A stretch of 64,000 nt of DNA from Fodinibacter sp963695175 (GTDB taxonomy: Bacteria > Actinomycetota > Actinomycetes > Actinomycetales > Dermatophilaceae), in assembly GCA_963695175.1 (NCBI GenBank), contig CAVOGG010000011.1, positions 1-64,000 on the forward strand. The letters are read 5' to 3'. The notes beneath the pieces are model-generated. The model saw nothing but the letters and a program-made list of their open reading frames with translations. It did no database searches and was not told the DNA's origin. A program made the translations under genes and the position numbers. Below, piece by piece: positions 25,814-35,600 of this stretch. Positions within the stretch are counted from its first letter, which is position 1. The number at the start of each line of letters is the position of its first letter.

Positions 25814-26560
25814 ATGCCCTGCGTGACACATGCCAGCGAGTTCCCGCCGTTCTACGTCACGTGCGATCTGGTGGTGCTCTCGGTGCGGGCGCGGGCGCTG
25901 CACGTGCTGCTGGTGCGGCGGGGTGGGGAGCCGTTCGCCGGGTGCTTCGCGCTGCCGGGAGGGTTCGTCGAGGTCGACGAGAACCTCGAGGATGCCGCGT
26001 ACCGCGAGCTGGGCGAGGAGGCCGGGGTCGGGCGCGACGACGTCATCCTCGAGCAGCTCGCCGCCTACGGGGAGCCAGGACGCGACCCGAGGAACCGGGT
26101 GGTGACGGTGGCGTGGCTCGCGCTGGGGGCCGACCTTCCCGAGCCGACGGCGGGGTCGGATGCCGCGGAGGCGCGGTGGGTGCCCGTGGCGTCGGCGTTG
26201 CGCTCCGGCGAGGCGGGAGAACCGGGTGACCCTGGTGGGCTGGGGGAGAGGCTCGCCTTCGACCACCACCGGATCCTGGCCGACGGGGTGGAGCGGGCCC
26301 GGGCCAAGCTCGAGGACTCCGGCTATGCCGCGGCGCTGTGCGGCGAGACGTTCACCGTGGCCGACCTGCACGCGGTCTACGAGTCGGTGTGGGGGATCGA
26401 CCTCGACAAGGCCAACTTCCACCGGAAGGTCACCGGGGTGGAGGGGTTCCTGACTGCGACGGGCGAGGTGCGCGAAGGTGCCCGTGGTCGCCCGGCACGT
26501 GTCTATCGAGGCGACCCGCGGGCCACCCTTTCGCCGCCCATCCTTCGCGGCGACCGCTGA
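25814..26560 (+). CDS. Nudix hydrolase with NrtR-like winged-helix C-terminus
   Basis: The 248-residue protein contains a full Nudix box (GGFVEVDENLEDAAYRELGE-EAGV), so it binds and probably hydrolyses a nucleoside-diphosphate derivative. The last ~80 residues (FTVADLHAVYESVWGIDL, ANFHRKVTGVEGFL, GRPARVYR) match the winged-helix domain of NrtR, a repressor that senses ADP-ribose. With both domains the protein may be an enzyme, a regulator or both. The ATG at 25814 is chosen; a TTG at 25802 lies exactly 6 nt after TAAATT and is the alternative leaderless start. GTG 25823 is also possible. Confidence 0.87.
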   Translation: MPCVTHASEFPPFYVTCDLVVLSVRARALHVLLVRRGGEPFAGCFALPGGFVEVDENLEDAAYRELGEEAGVGRDDVILEQLAAYGEPGRDPRNRVVTVAWLALGADLPEPTAGSDAAEARWVPVASALRSGEAGEPGDPGGLGERLAFDHHRILADGVERARAKLEDSGYAAALCGETFTVADLHAVYESVWGIDLDKANFHRKVTGVEGFLTATGEVREGARGRPARVYRGDPRATLSPPILRGDR

Positions 26561-26625
26561 GCGGGTTGCGCGAGCGACGCCATTCGCCTTCAGGCCCAGG
26601 GCAGCAGCTTCGACGGGGGAGGTCC

Positions 26626-27132
26626 TCAGTCCTTCACGTCTTTGGACGCTGCTGGCCCGGCGGGCTGCTGACGAACCGCGCCAAGGGCCTCCAGGTCGCT
26701 CCAGCTCACGGTGTGAAGCTGGTCCATGGCGCGTGCGGCCAGGTCTGCGAGCACGTCGCCGAGCACCTTGTCACGAGCGAGGACCAGATCGCTCAGAGCC
26801 AGACGGTGCGTCTGGTAGACGGCGGCGACGCTGCGCGGTGCCTCGAGCATCCCTTGGAAGGGTGTGATGGCCTGTTGCAGGTACCTCGCTGTGTTCTTCA
26901 TGGTGTCGATCAAGGGACGGTCGACGCGGTACCTGCCGCGCTCGTCAGTCAGCCGCTCGACGGCGTCGAGTGTCGCTTGGCCCCAGCCTTGGACGGAGGA
27001 GTGCGGGCTCGCGGCTTGGGCCTGTGTTGCAGCCAACAGATCGGCCACCAGGAACTCATCGGCCGACCCGTCGGTGCGGCCTTCCTCGCCCGCCGCGGTC
27101 TCCCGCGCGTCGTCCGGGTCGCCGTCAACCAT
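26626..27132 (-). CDS. hypothetical helical protein
   Basis: The 168-residue acidic protein is mostly helical (DEFLVADLLAATQAQAAS, RLALSDLVLARDKVLGDVLADLAARAM). The ATG at 27132 is chosen because GGAGGG lies directly upstream; a longer frame to 27207 has no such site. No domain is recognised. It is convergent with the Nudix gene and shares a strand with the degenerate NERD gene. Confidence 0.7.
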   Translation of the reverse strand: MVDGDPDDARETAAGEEGRTDGSADEFLVADLLAATQAQAASPHSSVQGWGQATLDAVERLTDERGRYRVDRPLIDTMKNTARYLQQAITPFQGMLEAPRSVAAVYQTHRLALSDLVLARDKVLGDVLADLAARAMDQLHTVSWSDLEALGAVRQQPAGPAASKDVKD

Positions 27133-27394
27133 GCTGCCTCCCTCCGGCCTGCGCCACGGGTATGTGCTCGCTCGGTGGGAGCGACCTAGCAACCCGTTCG
27201 ACGCCACCTGGATCGGTGTGATCCGCAGGGATCGAATCTGGCCCAGGTTTCCGGTTGAACTCTAGGTCGGCCAGACCGCTGCGCGCGAGCCCCACTGCGT
27301 CGCACGAAAAGAGGGCGTGGACGACGGGTGTCGAGCGTGGATGAGATCCGGCGCGTGGCCCGGCAAGTGATCGACCTAGAGCGCGGAGAAGAAC

Positions 27395-28045
27395 TCAGGC
27401 GGTGGAGGGCAGGAACGAGACCAGCGACATCGCCAGGGCGAAACGGCGGTCTCCGTCGAACGGCCCCTCGACGCCCACCTCGTCCGCCAAGTTCAGCGGA
27501 TTCGCGAGCCGCACGTTGCCGAACCGGCGGTTCTTTGCCCGCCGCGGCAGCTGGGCCTCCACGAAGCAGAGCACCGGTGTCACCGGCACCTCGCCCTGGC
27601 CGTGGTCGGCCAGTCCGGCGGCGACCTCAGCGCACTGGTCGTGCACGGCATCCACGAGATGGGTTGCGCGAGAACCGCCCACGGTGAGCACCTCGGCGCC
27701 CTGAGCGAAGCGCCCACCGGTGCGCGCGACGGCGACGTCGGCATCCGGCACGTGCACGAGGTCGATGACGAAGACCCCCGTGGCGCCGACGAACAGGTGG
27801 TCGACGCTGGTGCCGATCTCGGGGAGGGTGCGGCGGTGCAGTGCATAGCCACGCTCGTCGGCGACCAGCTCGGTGAGGGTGCGACGGGTGAGCAGGGCGC
27901 GGTCGGCAGCCTCGGCGTCACGGCAGGAGAGGCACTGGGCATGCCTCGAAAAGAGCTGCAGCACTTGCGGATCGCGGGGGGTGACCTCGCCGCCGCAGGC
28001 GCACAGCACAGCATCGTCCAGCCGCATCGCAATGATGTCAGGCAC
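27395..28045 (-). CDS. NERD-like protein lacking the catalytic lysine
   Basis: The 216-residue protein aligns with the NERD protein at 7799 along most of its length: Cys ribbon (CACGGEVTPRD, CLSCRDAE), RGYALHRRTLPEIGTSVDHLFVGATGVFVIDLVHV, then HDQCAEVAAGL and VPVTPVLCFVEAQLPRRAKNRR. Where the active paralogue has VIDAKRY this one has VIDLVHV, so the K of the E/D-x-K is lost, and the GAxGE helix is also missing. It is probably a non-catalytic DNA-binding or regulatory relative. GTG 28045 has GGGAGG upstream. Confidence 0.8.
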   Translation of the reverse strand: MPDIIAMRLDDAVLCACGGEVTPRDPQVLQLFSRHAQCLSCRDAEAADRALLTRRTLTELVADERGYALHRRTLPEIGTSVDHLFVGATGVFVIDLVHVPDADVAVARTGGRFAQGAEVLTVGGSRATHLVDAVHDQCAEVAAGLADHGQGEVPVTPVLCFVEAQLPRRAKNRRFGNVRLANPLNLADEVGVEGPFDGDRRFALAMSLVSFLPSTA

Positions 28046-28201
28046 TGACGAACCTCCCGCGCAGTGTGCTCGGTCGACCCGATCGCCACGAGCCGAAGCC
28101 CGTTGCGTCGCACCCCTGCGCGTCGCTTGGTGCCGACGATAGCGGTGGAAGGGGTGTCTTGTCGTGGAAATGATGTCAATGGGCTCGGCGCGCCGAAACG
28201 G

Positions 28202-28236
28202 CTGAGCGGCACCCGACCTGGTCGGATGCCGCTCAG
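28202..28236 (-). terminator. terminator of ester cyclase-like gene
   Basis: CTGAGCGGCA and TGCCGCTCAG form a 10-bp stem with an inner CCGACC/GTCGG pairing, directly downstream of the minus-strand gene. Confidence 0.7.
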
Positions 28237-28264
28237 TGTCCTCGACGCCGAGGCCTCTGACAGC

Positions 28265-28708
28265 TCAGGCGTCGACGCTCGCCGGCATCGTCGGCGCCGG
28301 CATCACCCCCATCTGGATGAGCGAGCCCAGCTCGTCGCGCACTCCCCAGTGCTCGGCCAACCGGTCGCCCTCGGTGCGGTACACGTGGATCGTCTGCATC
28401 GTGTAGGGCCGCCCCTCTGCCTCGGGGCCGTGGAACTCGGTCGCGCCGATGCCGTGGGCGAGGGCGCGGATGACGATGCGGTCGTCGGTCTCGATCGTGT
28501 CGAGCAGCTCGTAGCGGATGCGCAGCACGCCATGCACGAAGCCGAGGATCTGCGCGTACCCCTCCGGCCCGGGCGGGAGTGGGAAGGGCGAGCCGTGGTC
28601 GACGAAGTCGGAGGTCACGCACTCCGGGAGGCACGACAGGTCTCCGGAGTTGATGGCGGCGAAGACGCGCGTGGCGGCCGTGCTCGCGGCGTTGTGGTGT
28701 GCTCCCAT
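28265..28708 (-). CDS. SnoaL-like ester cyclase / polyketide-cyclase family protein
   Basis: The 147-residue protein is of single-domain cystatin-fold size: VFAAINSGDLSCLPECVTSDFVDHGSPF, ILGFVHGVLRIRYELLDTIETDDRIVIRALAHG, EGDRLAEHWGVRDELG. The FVDH and HWG motifs are typical of SnoaL-like cyclases. ATG 28708 with GGAG at 6 nt is preferred over 28741. It is divergent from a TetR gene 54 bp away with a palindrome between them, so it is the likely target of that repressor. Substrate is unknown. Confidence 0.85.
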   Translation of the reverse strand: MGAHHNAASTAATRVFAAINSGDLSCLPECVTSDFVDHGSPFPLPPGPEGYAQILGFVHGVLRIRYELLDTIETDDRIVIRALAHGIGATEFHGPEAEGRPYTMQTIHVYRTEGDRLAEHWGVRDELGSLIQMGVMPAPTMPASVDA

Positions 28709-28734
28709 GACATACTCCGATTCAGTGGATCGAG

Positions 28735-28747
28735 ATTCCATTGGAAT
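28735..28747. promoter_or_regulatory. TetR operator
   Basis: ATTCCA-T-TGGAAT is a perfect 13-bp palindrome between the divergent ester cyclase and TetR genes, overlapping the likely promoter elements. It is the natural site for TetR autorepression and control of the cyclase. Confidence 0.65.
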
Positions 28748-28762
28748 GAGGTTCTAAGTAAG

Positions 28763-29431
28763 ATGGATGCCGTGTCAAGCCCCCGCGCCTACGACAACTC
28801 CGCTCGCGCCCAGGCTGCGGCCGACACGCGTGGCCGCATCCTCGACGCCGCGGGCGCGATGCTGCTCGACGGCGGCTACCACTCCATGTCGGTCGCGGGC
28901 CTCGCGTCGGCGGCCGGGGTGAGTCCGCAGACCGTCTACAACTCAGTCGGCGGCAAGGCCGACGTGGTCAAGGCGGTCTACGACGTGCTGCTGGCCGGCG
29001 ACGAGAACCCGGTGCCGATGAGCTCGCGGCCCGAGTTCCTCGCGATGGGGGAGGCGCCCGACCGCGACACGTTCGGCCGGGCGTACGCGGCGTTCGGTGC
29101 CGGCATCTGGCGCCGGGTCGGGCCGCTGCTGGGGGTGCTGCTGGCCGACGGTGCGGGGAGCGACACCACGCTCGCGGCTTTCGTCGCCACCATCGACGGC
29201 GAGCGGCTGACGGGGAACACCCACGCGATCACGATGCTCGAGACGCGGCACGGGCTGCCTGACGGTCGGGAACGGGGGGAGCTGGTCGACGAGGTCTGGA
29301 CGCTCACCGCTCCCGAGATCTACGACCGGCTCGTTCGGCGACGCGGGTGGTCGCACGACGCGTACGCCGCCTGGCTCGCGGATGCCGTTGCCGGCGCGTG
29401 CACGCGCACGGGAAGCGTTGCGGCCGGCTGA
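28763..29431 (+). CDS. TetR/AcrR family transcriptional regulator
   Basis: The 222-residue protein is of TetR length. The N-terminal HTH is clear (TRGRILDAAGAMLLDGGYHSMSVAGLASAAGVSPQTVYNSVGGKADVV), and the rest is the helical ligand-binding domain. The ATG at 28763 begins MDAVSSPRAYDNSARA. It is divergent from the ester-cyclase gene and followed by the second HNH gene. The ligand is unknown. Confidence 0.92.
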   Translation: MDAVSSPRAYDNSARAQAAADTRGRILDAAGAMLLDGGYHSMSVAGLASAAGVSPQTVYNSVGGKADVVKAVYDVLLAGDENPVPMSSRPEFLAMGEAPDRDTFGRAYAAFGAGIWRRVGPLLGVLLADGAGSDTTLAAFVATIDGERLTGNTHAITMLETRHGLPDGRERGELVDEVWTLTAPEIYDRLVRRRGWSHDAYAAWLADAVAGACTRTGSVAAG

Positions 29432-29497
29432 TTCTCGAGGCGGCTCGTCGGGTGGCGAGCCTTGTGGACAACCTGCATGGCTGTCGGTGGACATCTG

Positions 29498-29503
29498 TAC
29501 GAT
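29498..29503 (+). promoter_or_regulatory. -10 box of a leaderless promoter (second HNH gene)
   Basis: TACGAT lies 6 nt before ATG 29510, in the same TGTACGATTAG context as at 15393. Confidence 0.6.
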
Positions 29504-29509
29504 TAGTGC

Positions 29510-30803
29510 ATGGCAGGGGGATTGACGCTTCAGGAGCGACGCGAGCGATGGGCGGCCGCGCGTGAGGCCTTCGACGGTCTCGGTGACGAGCTCTGGCGCG
29601 GGGGGTCCGCAGAGCTCGAAGCGGTGATGGGCGAGATCGACGGGCTGGTCGTGGCCGGGGAGGCCGCCCGGGTCGTCGTCACGGCCGAGGCGATGACGCG
29701 CGGCGAGACCGGTTCCGGCGCACTGGCACTCACTCCGGTTCAGTGGGTGCGGCGTCATGCCCCGTCGCTGAAGGCCGGGGGAGCGGCCGCCGTGGTGGCG
29801 GTCGCGGAGGCATTCGCGGTGCCCGGCAACGCGCCGATCAAGGATGCCGTGCTGTCCGGCGTGCTGCCTTCGCGCAGTGCCGCCGTCGTCGTGTCCGAGG
29901 CCGACAAGCTGCGCCCCCTCCTCGTCGACGACGCCGAGCCGGCCGTGCTCGAGGGCCTGATCAAGATGGCGGTCCGCGAGGGCCCGCGCGGGTGCCGCCA
30001 GCTGCGGCCGGCGCTGCTCGCCCGGTACGGGCTGGACGGTCAGCTGCAGTCAGAGCAGGACGCGATGAAGCGGTTCGTGGCGCTGTCCCAGCCGCGGGTG
30101 GACGAGTGCGGGCTGGCGGAGTACCGGCTGACCCTCGATGTCGAGGGGCGGGCCGTGCTCGAGGCGGCGCTCGGCCCGCTGTCCGCCCCGCAGCCGGTCG
30201 ACGGCGAGCGCGACCTTCGGCCCAGCGACCAGCGGCGGGGCGAGGCACTGGTCGCCCTGGTCAAGCGCGCGGTGGCCTGCGCCGACGCGACACCCAAGAG
30301 CTCCAAGAGCCAGCTGTTCGTCACCGTCGACCTCGAGACCCTTCGCAACGGGCTCCGAGGTGCGGGCGAGACGCTGGCCGGAACCGAGTCGGGCACGCTG
30401 CTCGCCCCCGAGACGGTGCGCAGGCTGGCCTGCGACGCGACGATCATCCCCACGGTGATGGGTGCGGCCGGAGAAGTGGTCGAGCCTCGGTCGGGGCGTG
30501 CGGCTGTTCACCGCGGCGCAGACCAAACGACTGTGGTTCCGAGACCGGTGCTGTACCTATCCCGGGTGCGGTGCGCCCGCGCAATGGGCGGACGCGCATC
30601 ACCTCGTTCATTGGGCCGATGGCGGCGCGAGCGACCTCGACAACGCCGCCCTGCTCTGCGAACGGCATCACACGATCGTGCACAAGCGGCGATACGCGGG
30701 GCAGCTCGTGCAGGACCCGACCGGCACCCGGGTCGAGTGGGACCTGCGACCCGGATCCTACGACGAGCTGCTCGCCCGCCTCGCGGCCCGAGAACCCGCG
30801 TGA
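29510..30803 (+). CDS. DUF222 / 13E12-repeat HNH endonuclease family protein, copy 2, frame-disrupted
   Basis: This is a paralogue of the gene at 15405, matching through the whole DUF222 region (for example KDAVLSGVLP, RSAAVVVSEADKL, SKSQLFVTVDLETLR, LACDATIIPTVMG). After GAAGEVV, near 30485, an extra C shifts the frame: the first frame runs on as Arg/Pro-rich sequence past 31400, while the HNH domain (CTYPGCGAPAQWADAHHLVHW, NAALLCERHHTIVH) continues in the other frame to the stop at 30803. One extra base is the simplest explanation. Promoter and terminator match copy 1. Confidence 0.85.
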
Positions 30804-30814
30804 CCCCGCCCCGC

Positions 30815-30834
30815 ACCCCGCCCTTGGGCGGGGT
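30815..30834 (+). terminator. terminator of second HNH gene
   Basis: ACCCCGCCC-TT-GGGCGGGGT forms a tight hairpin 11 bp after the HNH stop. It is equivalent to the one after copy 1 and supports 30803 as the true gene end. Confidence 0.75.
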
Positions 30835-30970
30835 CGCATCCGTGCCTGCCGCCTCATGTACAGGGGCCATCCCGCCGTGGAACGCGCGGCACGGCACCTC
30901 AGCCAGGCGCCCGAGCCAGTCCGACGCCGCCGAGGCGCGCACCCGACACGGGCGCGACACGACGGCCATG

Positions 30971-31083
30971 TGTCCACGACGCGACCACGACACGGCGCGA
31001 CGCGACCGCCACGTGTCCACGACGCGACCACGACACGGCGCGACGCGACCGCCACGCGTCCACGACACGGGCGCGACACGGGC
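30971..31083. repeat. 43-bp tandem repeat (minisatellite), about 2.6 copies
   Basis: A unit beginning TGTCCACGACGCGACCACGA repeats with a 43-bp period at 30971, 31014 and, partly degraded, 31057. It fills most of the 324-bp gap between the HNH terminator and the GlsB gene. No coding sense is apparent. The spacing is exact and units are nearly identical, indicating recent slippage. Confidence 0.8.
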
Positions 31084-31127
31084 CGGGGACCCTGACGGCC
31101 ACGGGGCGCCCCGACTACGATTCCCCC

Positions 31128-31421
31128 ATGCTCATCATCGGAATCATCCTGCTCGGCATGATCGCCGGCGCCGGCGCCCAGATGCTTCTCCAGCGCGGCA
31201 CTGGCATCAACTGGCCCCTGGCCTTCGTCACCGGCCTCATCGGGTCGTTCGTCGGTGGGCTGTTCTTCAGCTTCGTCGCGGGCCACGGCCTCGAGCTGCA
31301 CCCCAGCGGGATCATCGGCTCCATCTTCGGCGCCGTCCTGGTGACGTTGCTGTGGGACTGGATCCAGCGTCGCCGCGCCCCCAAGAAGGAAGAGGCGCCG
31401 CGCCCGCACGTCGGTCCCTGA
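31128..31421 (+). CDS. GlsB/YeaQ/YmgE-type small membrane protein
   Basis: The 97-residue protein has three glycine-rich membrane segments (IIGIILLGMIAGAGAQMLL, LAFVTGLIGSFVGGLFFSFVA, GIIGSIFGAVLVTLLWDWI) and a basic tail, as in the transglycosylase-associated (GlsB/YeaQ/YmgE) family linked to envelope stress. ATG 31128 follows a TACGAT box at 31116-31121 with 6 nt between, so the mRNA is likely leaderless. Confidence 0.85.
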   Translation: MLIIGIILLGMIAGAGAQMLLQRGTGINWPLAFVTGLIGSFVGGLFFSFVAGHGLELHPSGIIGSIFGAVLVTLLWDWIQRRRAPKKEEAPRPHVGP

Positions 31422-31508
31422 CCGATCGCCGCGCCTTCGACGGGACGCCTGTCGAAGGTTGACCGCCGGGATGCCGGCCGGCGCACGCCACCAACCTAGG
31501 TTTGGGGC

Positions 31509-32612
31509 ATGCCAGCCCCCGACGCGACCCCCAGTCACCCGGTCGCGCCCACGACAGTTCTCGTCACCGGCGCCACCGGCTACGTCGGCAGCCGGCTGAT
31601 CCCGCGCTTGCTGCGCGAGGGCCACACCGTGCGGGCCGCCGTCACTGACCTCGACAAGGTTCGCGACCGGTGGTGGGCCGACCAGGTCGAGCTGGTGCGG
31701 ATGGACGTGCTCGACGCCGACACCGTCGATGCCGCGGTCGAGGGCGTCGACTCCGTCGTCTACCTGATCCACGGCATGGGTGACGAGGACTTCGCGGTCC
31801 GCGACCGGGAGTCGGCCGAGACGATGGCCCAGGCGTGCGCGATGGCGGGCGTCGACACGATCGTCTACCTCAGCGGCCTGGTGCCGGACGTGCCCGAGGA
31901 CGAGCTGAGCGAGCACATCGCCTCGCGGCTCGAGGTCGAACGCATCCTCACCGGCGCCAGCTCCGGCATCCGCACCATCACCCTGCGGGCCGCGATCGTG
32001 ACCGGCTCCGGGTCGACCAGCTTCGAGGTCGTCCGCCAGATCAGCGAGCGGATGCCGGTGCAGGCCATCCCCGCGTGGATGGACAGCCGGGTCCAGCCGA
32101 TCGCCGTCGTCGACGTGGTGGAGGCGCTCACCGGTGCGCTGCGTCCGGGGTTGGACTCACGCTCGTACGACGTCGGCGGACCCGAGCGGATGCCGTACAC
32201 GCGCCTCCTCGACGTGTACGCGGCCGTCGCCGGGCTGAGCCGCCCGCAGGTCGTGGTGCCCGGGCTGCCCACGGACCTCGTCGGCACCCTCGCCGGCGCC
32301 ATCACCGACCTGCCCGGCACCACCGTCGAGGCGCTCGTCGAGAGCCTGGCGCACGACATGGTCTGCCACGACGTCGACTGGACCCACGACCTGCTGCCCC
32401 TCGACCACGAGCTGGTCGGGGTCGAGGAGTCCTTCGCACGCGCGCTGGCCGAACCGGACGAGACCCTGCCGCCCGCCGACCGCGACCCGCTGGGCCCGAT
32501 GCCGGGCGACCCGGAGTGGGCCGGCGGGCAGGGCGGGGGACTGGCCTCGGCGGTCGCCGGAACACGGGCCGTGGTCACGGAACTGGCCGGGCGGCTCACC
32601 CCGGGCGGCTGA
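31509..32612 (+). CDS. NAD(P)H-binding atypical short-chain dehydrogenase
   Basis: The 367-residue protein has a Rossmann start VLVTGATGYVGSRLIPRLL (GxTGxxG), followed by VRMDVLDADTV and VVYLIHGMG, and lacks the classic YxxxK pair in the usual spacing, as in atypical SDRs of the YbjT type. A C-terminal domain of ~120 residues follows. ATG 31509 lies 6 nt after a TAGGTT box. The substrate is unknown. Confidence 0.85.
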   Translation: MPAPDATPSHPVAPTTVLVTGATGYVGSRLIPRLLREGHTVRAAVTDLDKVRDRWWADQVELVRMDVLDADTVDAAVEGVDSVVYLIHGMGDEDFAVRDRESAETMAQACAMAGVDTIVYLSGLVPDVPEDELSEHIASRLEVERILTGASSGIRTITLRAAIVTGSGSTSFEVVRQISERMPVQAIPAWMDSRVQPIAVVDVVEALTGALRPGLDSRSYDVGGPERMPYTRLLDVYAAVAGLSRPQVVVPGLPTDLVGTLAGAITDLPGTTVEALVESLAHDMVCHDVDWTHDLLPLDHELVGVEESFARALAEPDETLPPADRDPLGPMPGDPEWAGGQGGGLASAVAGTRAVVTELAGRLTPGG

Positions 32613-32670
32613 GCCGACCCCGGCGCTCAGCCGACCGGGGGGCTGAGCCGGTTCCGCAGCGTGTCGGCGC

Positions 32671-35600
32671 TCACCCGACGCGCACGAGCGCGAGGTCGAG
32701 ATCGTCGAGCCAGCGTCGGGCACCGGCCGCCGTCAAGGTCGTCCGGGCCGCGTCCAACAGAGGGATCGCCTCCATCGTGCGCCCCTCCCGGCTCAGCCAG
32801 GCGCCGAGCTCGCCCTGGGCGCGTGCCGCGAAGGCCACAGCGCCCCACTCGTCGTAGAGCGCCATCGCCGCCCGGTAGTGGTGCTCGACCTCTTGTGGCG
32901 GCGCGGCATCCCGAAGGGCCGAGATCGCGGCGTGGCGAGCACGGTGTGCTCGCAGGCCGAGGGGAAGGGCGACGTTGACCCCGTCGACGAGCGCGAGGAC
33001 CCGTGACTCCTCTGCCGGGTCCCCGACCTGCACCGCCAGATCCATCGCCAGGGCCCAGAGGTGGTGGAAGTCGTCGGCGACCCCGACGTAGGTCTCGGCG
33101 GCCCGGACCGCGTGACCCAGAGCGGTCGTCGGGTCGTCGTCGATGACACTGCGGTATGCACGCACGAAGTGCAGCCAGGCGCGGTCGAAGGCCACCGGGA
33201 GATCGCTCTCGCCGGGCAGGTCGAAGGTGTCCGAGTACTCCCGGCCGGACCCGTGCGCGAGCATCGCGTCGATCGCCGCCGCCGACGCGACGTCGCCCCC
33301 AGGGTTCCACTGGCGGCGATCGCTCATGAACTCGTGCATCTCGGCCCACTCGCCACGGACCCACAGGGCGAGGGCGAAGTTGAGGTCGGCGATCGAGGAC
33401 CAGAAGCGGATGCCGGTCCGTCGGCCGGCCACGACCGCCTCCCTGCCGGTCTCGACGGCCTTGACGGCATCGCTCCCGATCGCGGAAGCGCAGCGGTTGG
33501 CCAGCGACCTCGCCAGCTGGAGCGGGATCTGGTGCTCGCGCGCGATGCGGGCCGCACAGTCGATGAGGGTGTCGGCGACGGTGTAGACCCCCGCGTCCTG
33601 GTAGCGCAGGCCCAGGGCCAGGGTGACGTTCGCGACGGCCACGGGGTCCCCCAGTTTCTCCGCGAGTCGAGCCTGGTCGTCGAGGATGCGCACCATCTCG
33701 TCCGGGTAGTCCTCACGGACGAACCGGGTGAGCAGCGCCTCAGAGAGGTCGAGCGCTGCCCGGGTGGCGTTGGGATCGTCCTTGTGCTTGAGCCACAACG
33801 GCCAGGCGATCTCCAGGGACTCCTCGTTGCGGTGCAGCCGGCCGAGGGCTGCGGCCCCCTTCGCGGCTGCCGAGGCCGCGGCGATCTCGTCTCCCTCGGC
33901 CAGGAGGGCCCGCGACGCCTCTGCCGCCACACCGACGGCTTCTTCGTAGAGGGTGGCCTCGACCAGCGCGTCAGCGAGCATGGCGCGCAGCCGCGCCAAC
34001 GAGGCCTGTTGCGTCTCCTGGCCCATCGCCGTGCGGAGGTGGTCGATCGACTCGTCGAGCAACCCGAGCGAGCGTGCTCGGCGCGCCGCCACGAGGAGCA
34101 GTGAGATCGCCGCTCGTCGAAGATCGGGGACGTCGTCGTCACCGGGGAGGGCGGCGATGGCGTCGAGGTGGTGTTGCGCCAGGACCGACGACTGGTCGCT
34201 GGCGAGGTCCTCGGCGGCCCCGTACGAGGCGATGACGGCGAGGTGGATGCGTTTGCGCTCGCGCATCGACAGGGTGGCGTAAGCGACCTGGTGCACGACG
34301 GACTGGCGGAAGGCGTACCGCCCGAACTCGGAGCTGAGCCGACTCGACTGGCGTTCCAGGATCTGCAGGTGAACGAGCTGCCCCAGGACGGAGGGGACGT
34401 CCACGACGTCGGGACACAGGTCGGCGATCCGGTCAGTGCTCAGGGTCGGACCGAGGACCGACGCGACGCTGACGACGTGGTGCTGGTCGGGGGTGAGCGC
34501 GTCCAGCCGCGCGGCGACCAGGGCCTGGAGTGAGGCCGGGGCCGCGATCGACTCGAGGTCGAGCCGGTTGGTCGTCGCGAGCACGTAGACGCCACCGCTG
34601 GGGATGACCAGGTCGCGGTCGATGAGCGAACGGACGGTCTCCACGGCATAGAGCGGGATCCCCTCGGCCCGCGTGACGAGGTCGGCGCGTATCCCGTCCG
34701 GCAGGCCGGACACCAGGCCGTCGAGCAGGCTGGCCATGGTGGGGTCGTCGAGCCCGGACACGTGGATCACCGTCGAGTTTCGGTGTGTGGCAAGGGACAT
34801 GCGGCGCTCAAGCAGGCCCGGCCGGGTCATCATGAGCACGAGCAGCGGGATCGTGGCCCAGGTGATCAGGTGCTCCACGAACTCCAGAAGCCCGTCTTCG
34901 GCGTGCTGTGCGTCGTCGATGACGATGACGACCGGCGTGGTCCCGTCGCCCACCCGCTCGAAGAAGGACGTCCACGCGGCGAACAGGTCCTCCTTGGGGT
35001 AGTGGTGGGTGGCGAGGCCGAGGAGCACCTCGAGGCGAGGCGTCATCCACTCCCGTTCGTCACCGCTCACGCCGTGCTTGTCCAGGGTCGCCGCGAGCAG
35101 CGCGGCCTCCTCCTGGTCGGGGTCATCGGCGTCGGCCGCCAAGCGGCCACGGACCGCCTCGGCCACGGCCCAGAAGGCCACCCCTTCTCCGTAGGCGAGG
35201 CATCGCCCGGTGTGCCACTTCACCGGGTCGGTGAGCCCGTCGATGTACTTCTCGAACTCCCAGGCGAGCCGCGTCTTCCCGACGCCGGCCTCCCCGTCGA
35301 CGAGCAACAGGGCCGGTCGACCCGTCGCCACCGACGAGTGGAAGAGCTCCTTGGCCAGGCGCAGCTCGCGGTCCCGGCCGACGTGCGGTGCCTCGAGACC
35401 GTCCGCGCGCTGAGCACCACCACGAGCCGCGACGACCGCTCGAGCGCTCCACAGGGGCATCGGGTCGGCCTTGCCCTTCAGCGTGTGGGTACCGGCATCG
35501 ACGTAGGTGATGGCGGCGGACGTCAGCAACCGGGTCGTGTCGTCCACCCACACCTGACCGGGTTGGGCCAGCGACTGCACACGCGACGCCGTGTTCACGG

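Noticed and set aside
30971..31083. CRISPR-like repeats
   Set aside because: Units are contiguous with no unique spacers between repeats and no cas genes nearby, so this is a tandem repeat.
30804..31462. Extension of the HNH gene copy 2 frame past 30803
   Set aside because: After the frame change the translation is Arg/Pro-rich and passes through the terminator and tandem repeat; the HNH domain lies in the other frame and stops at 30803.
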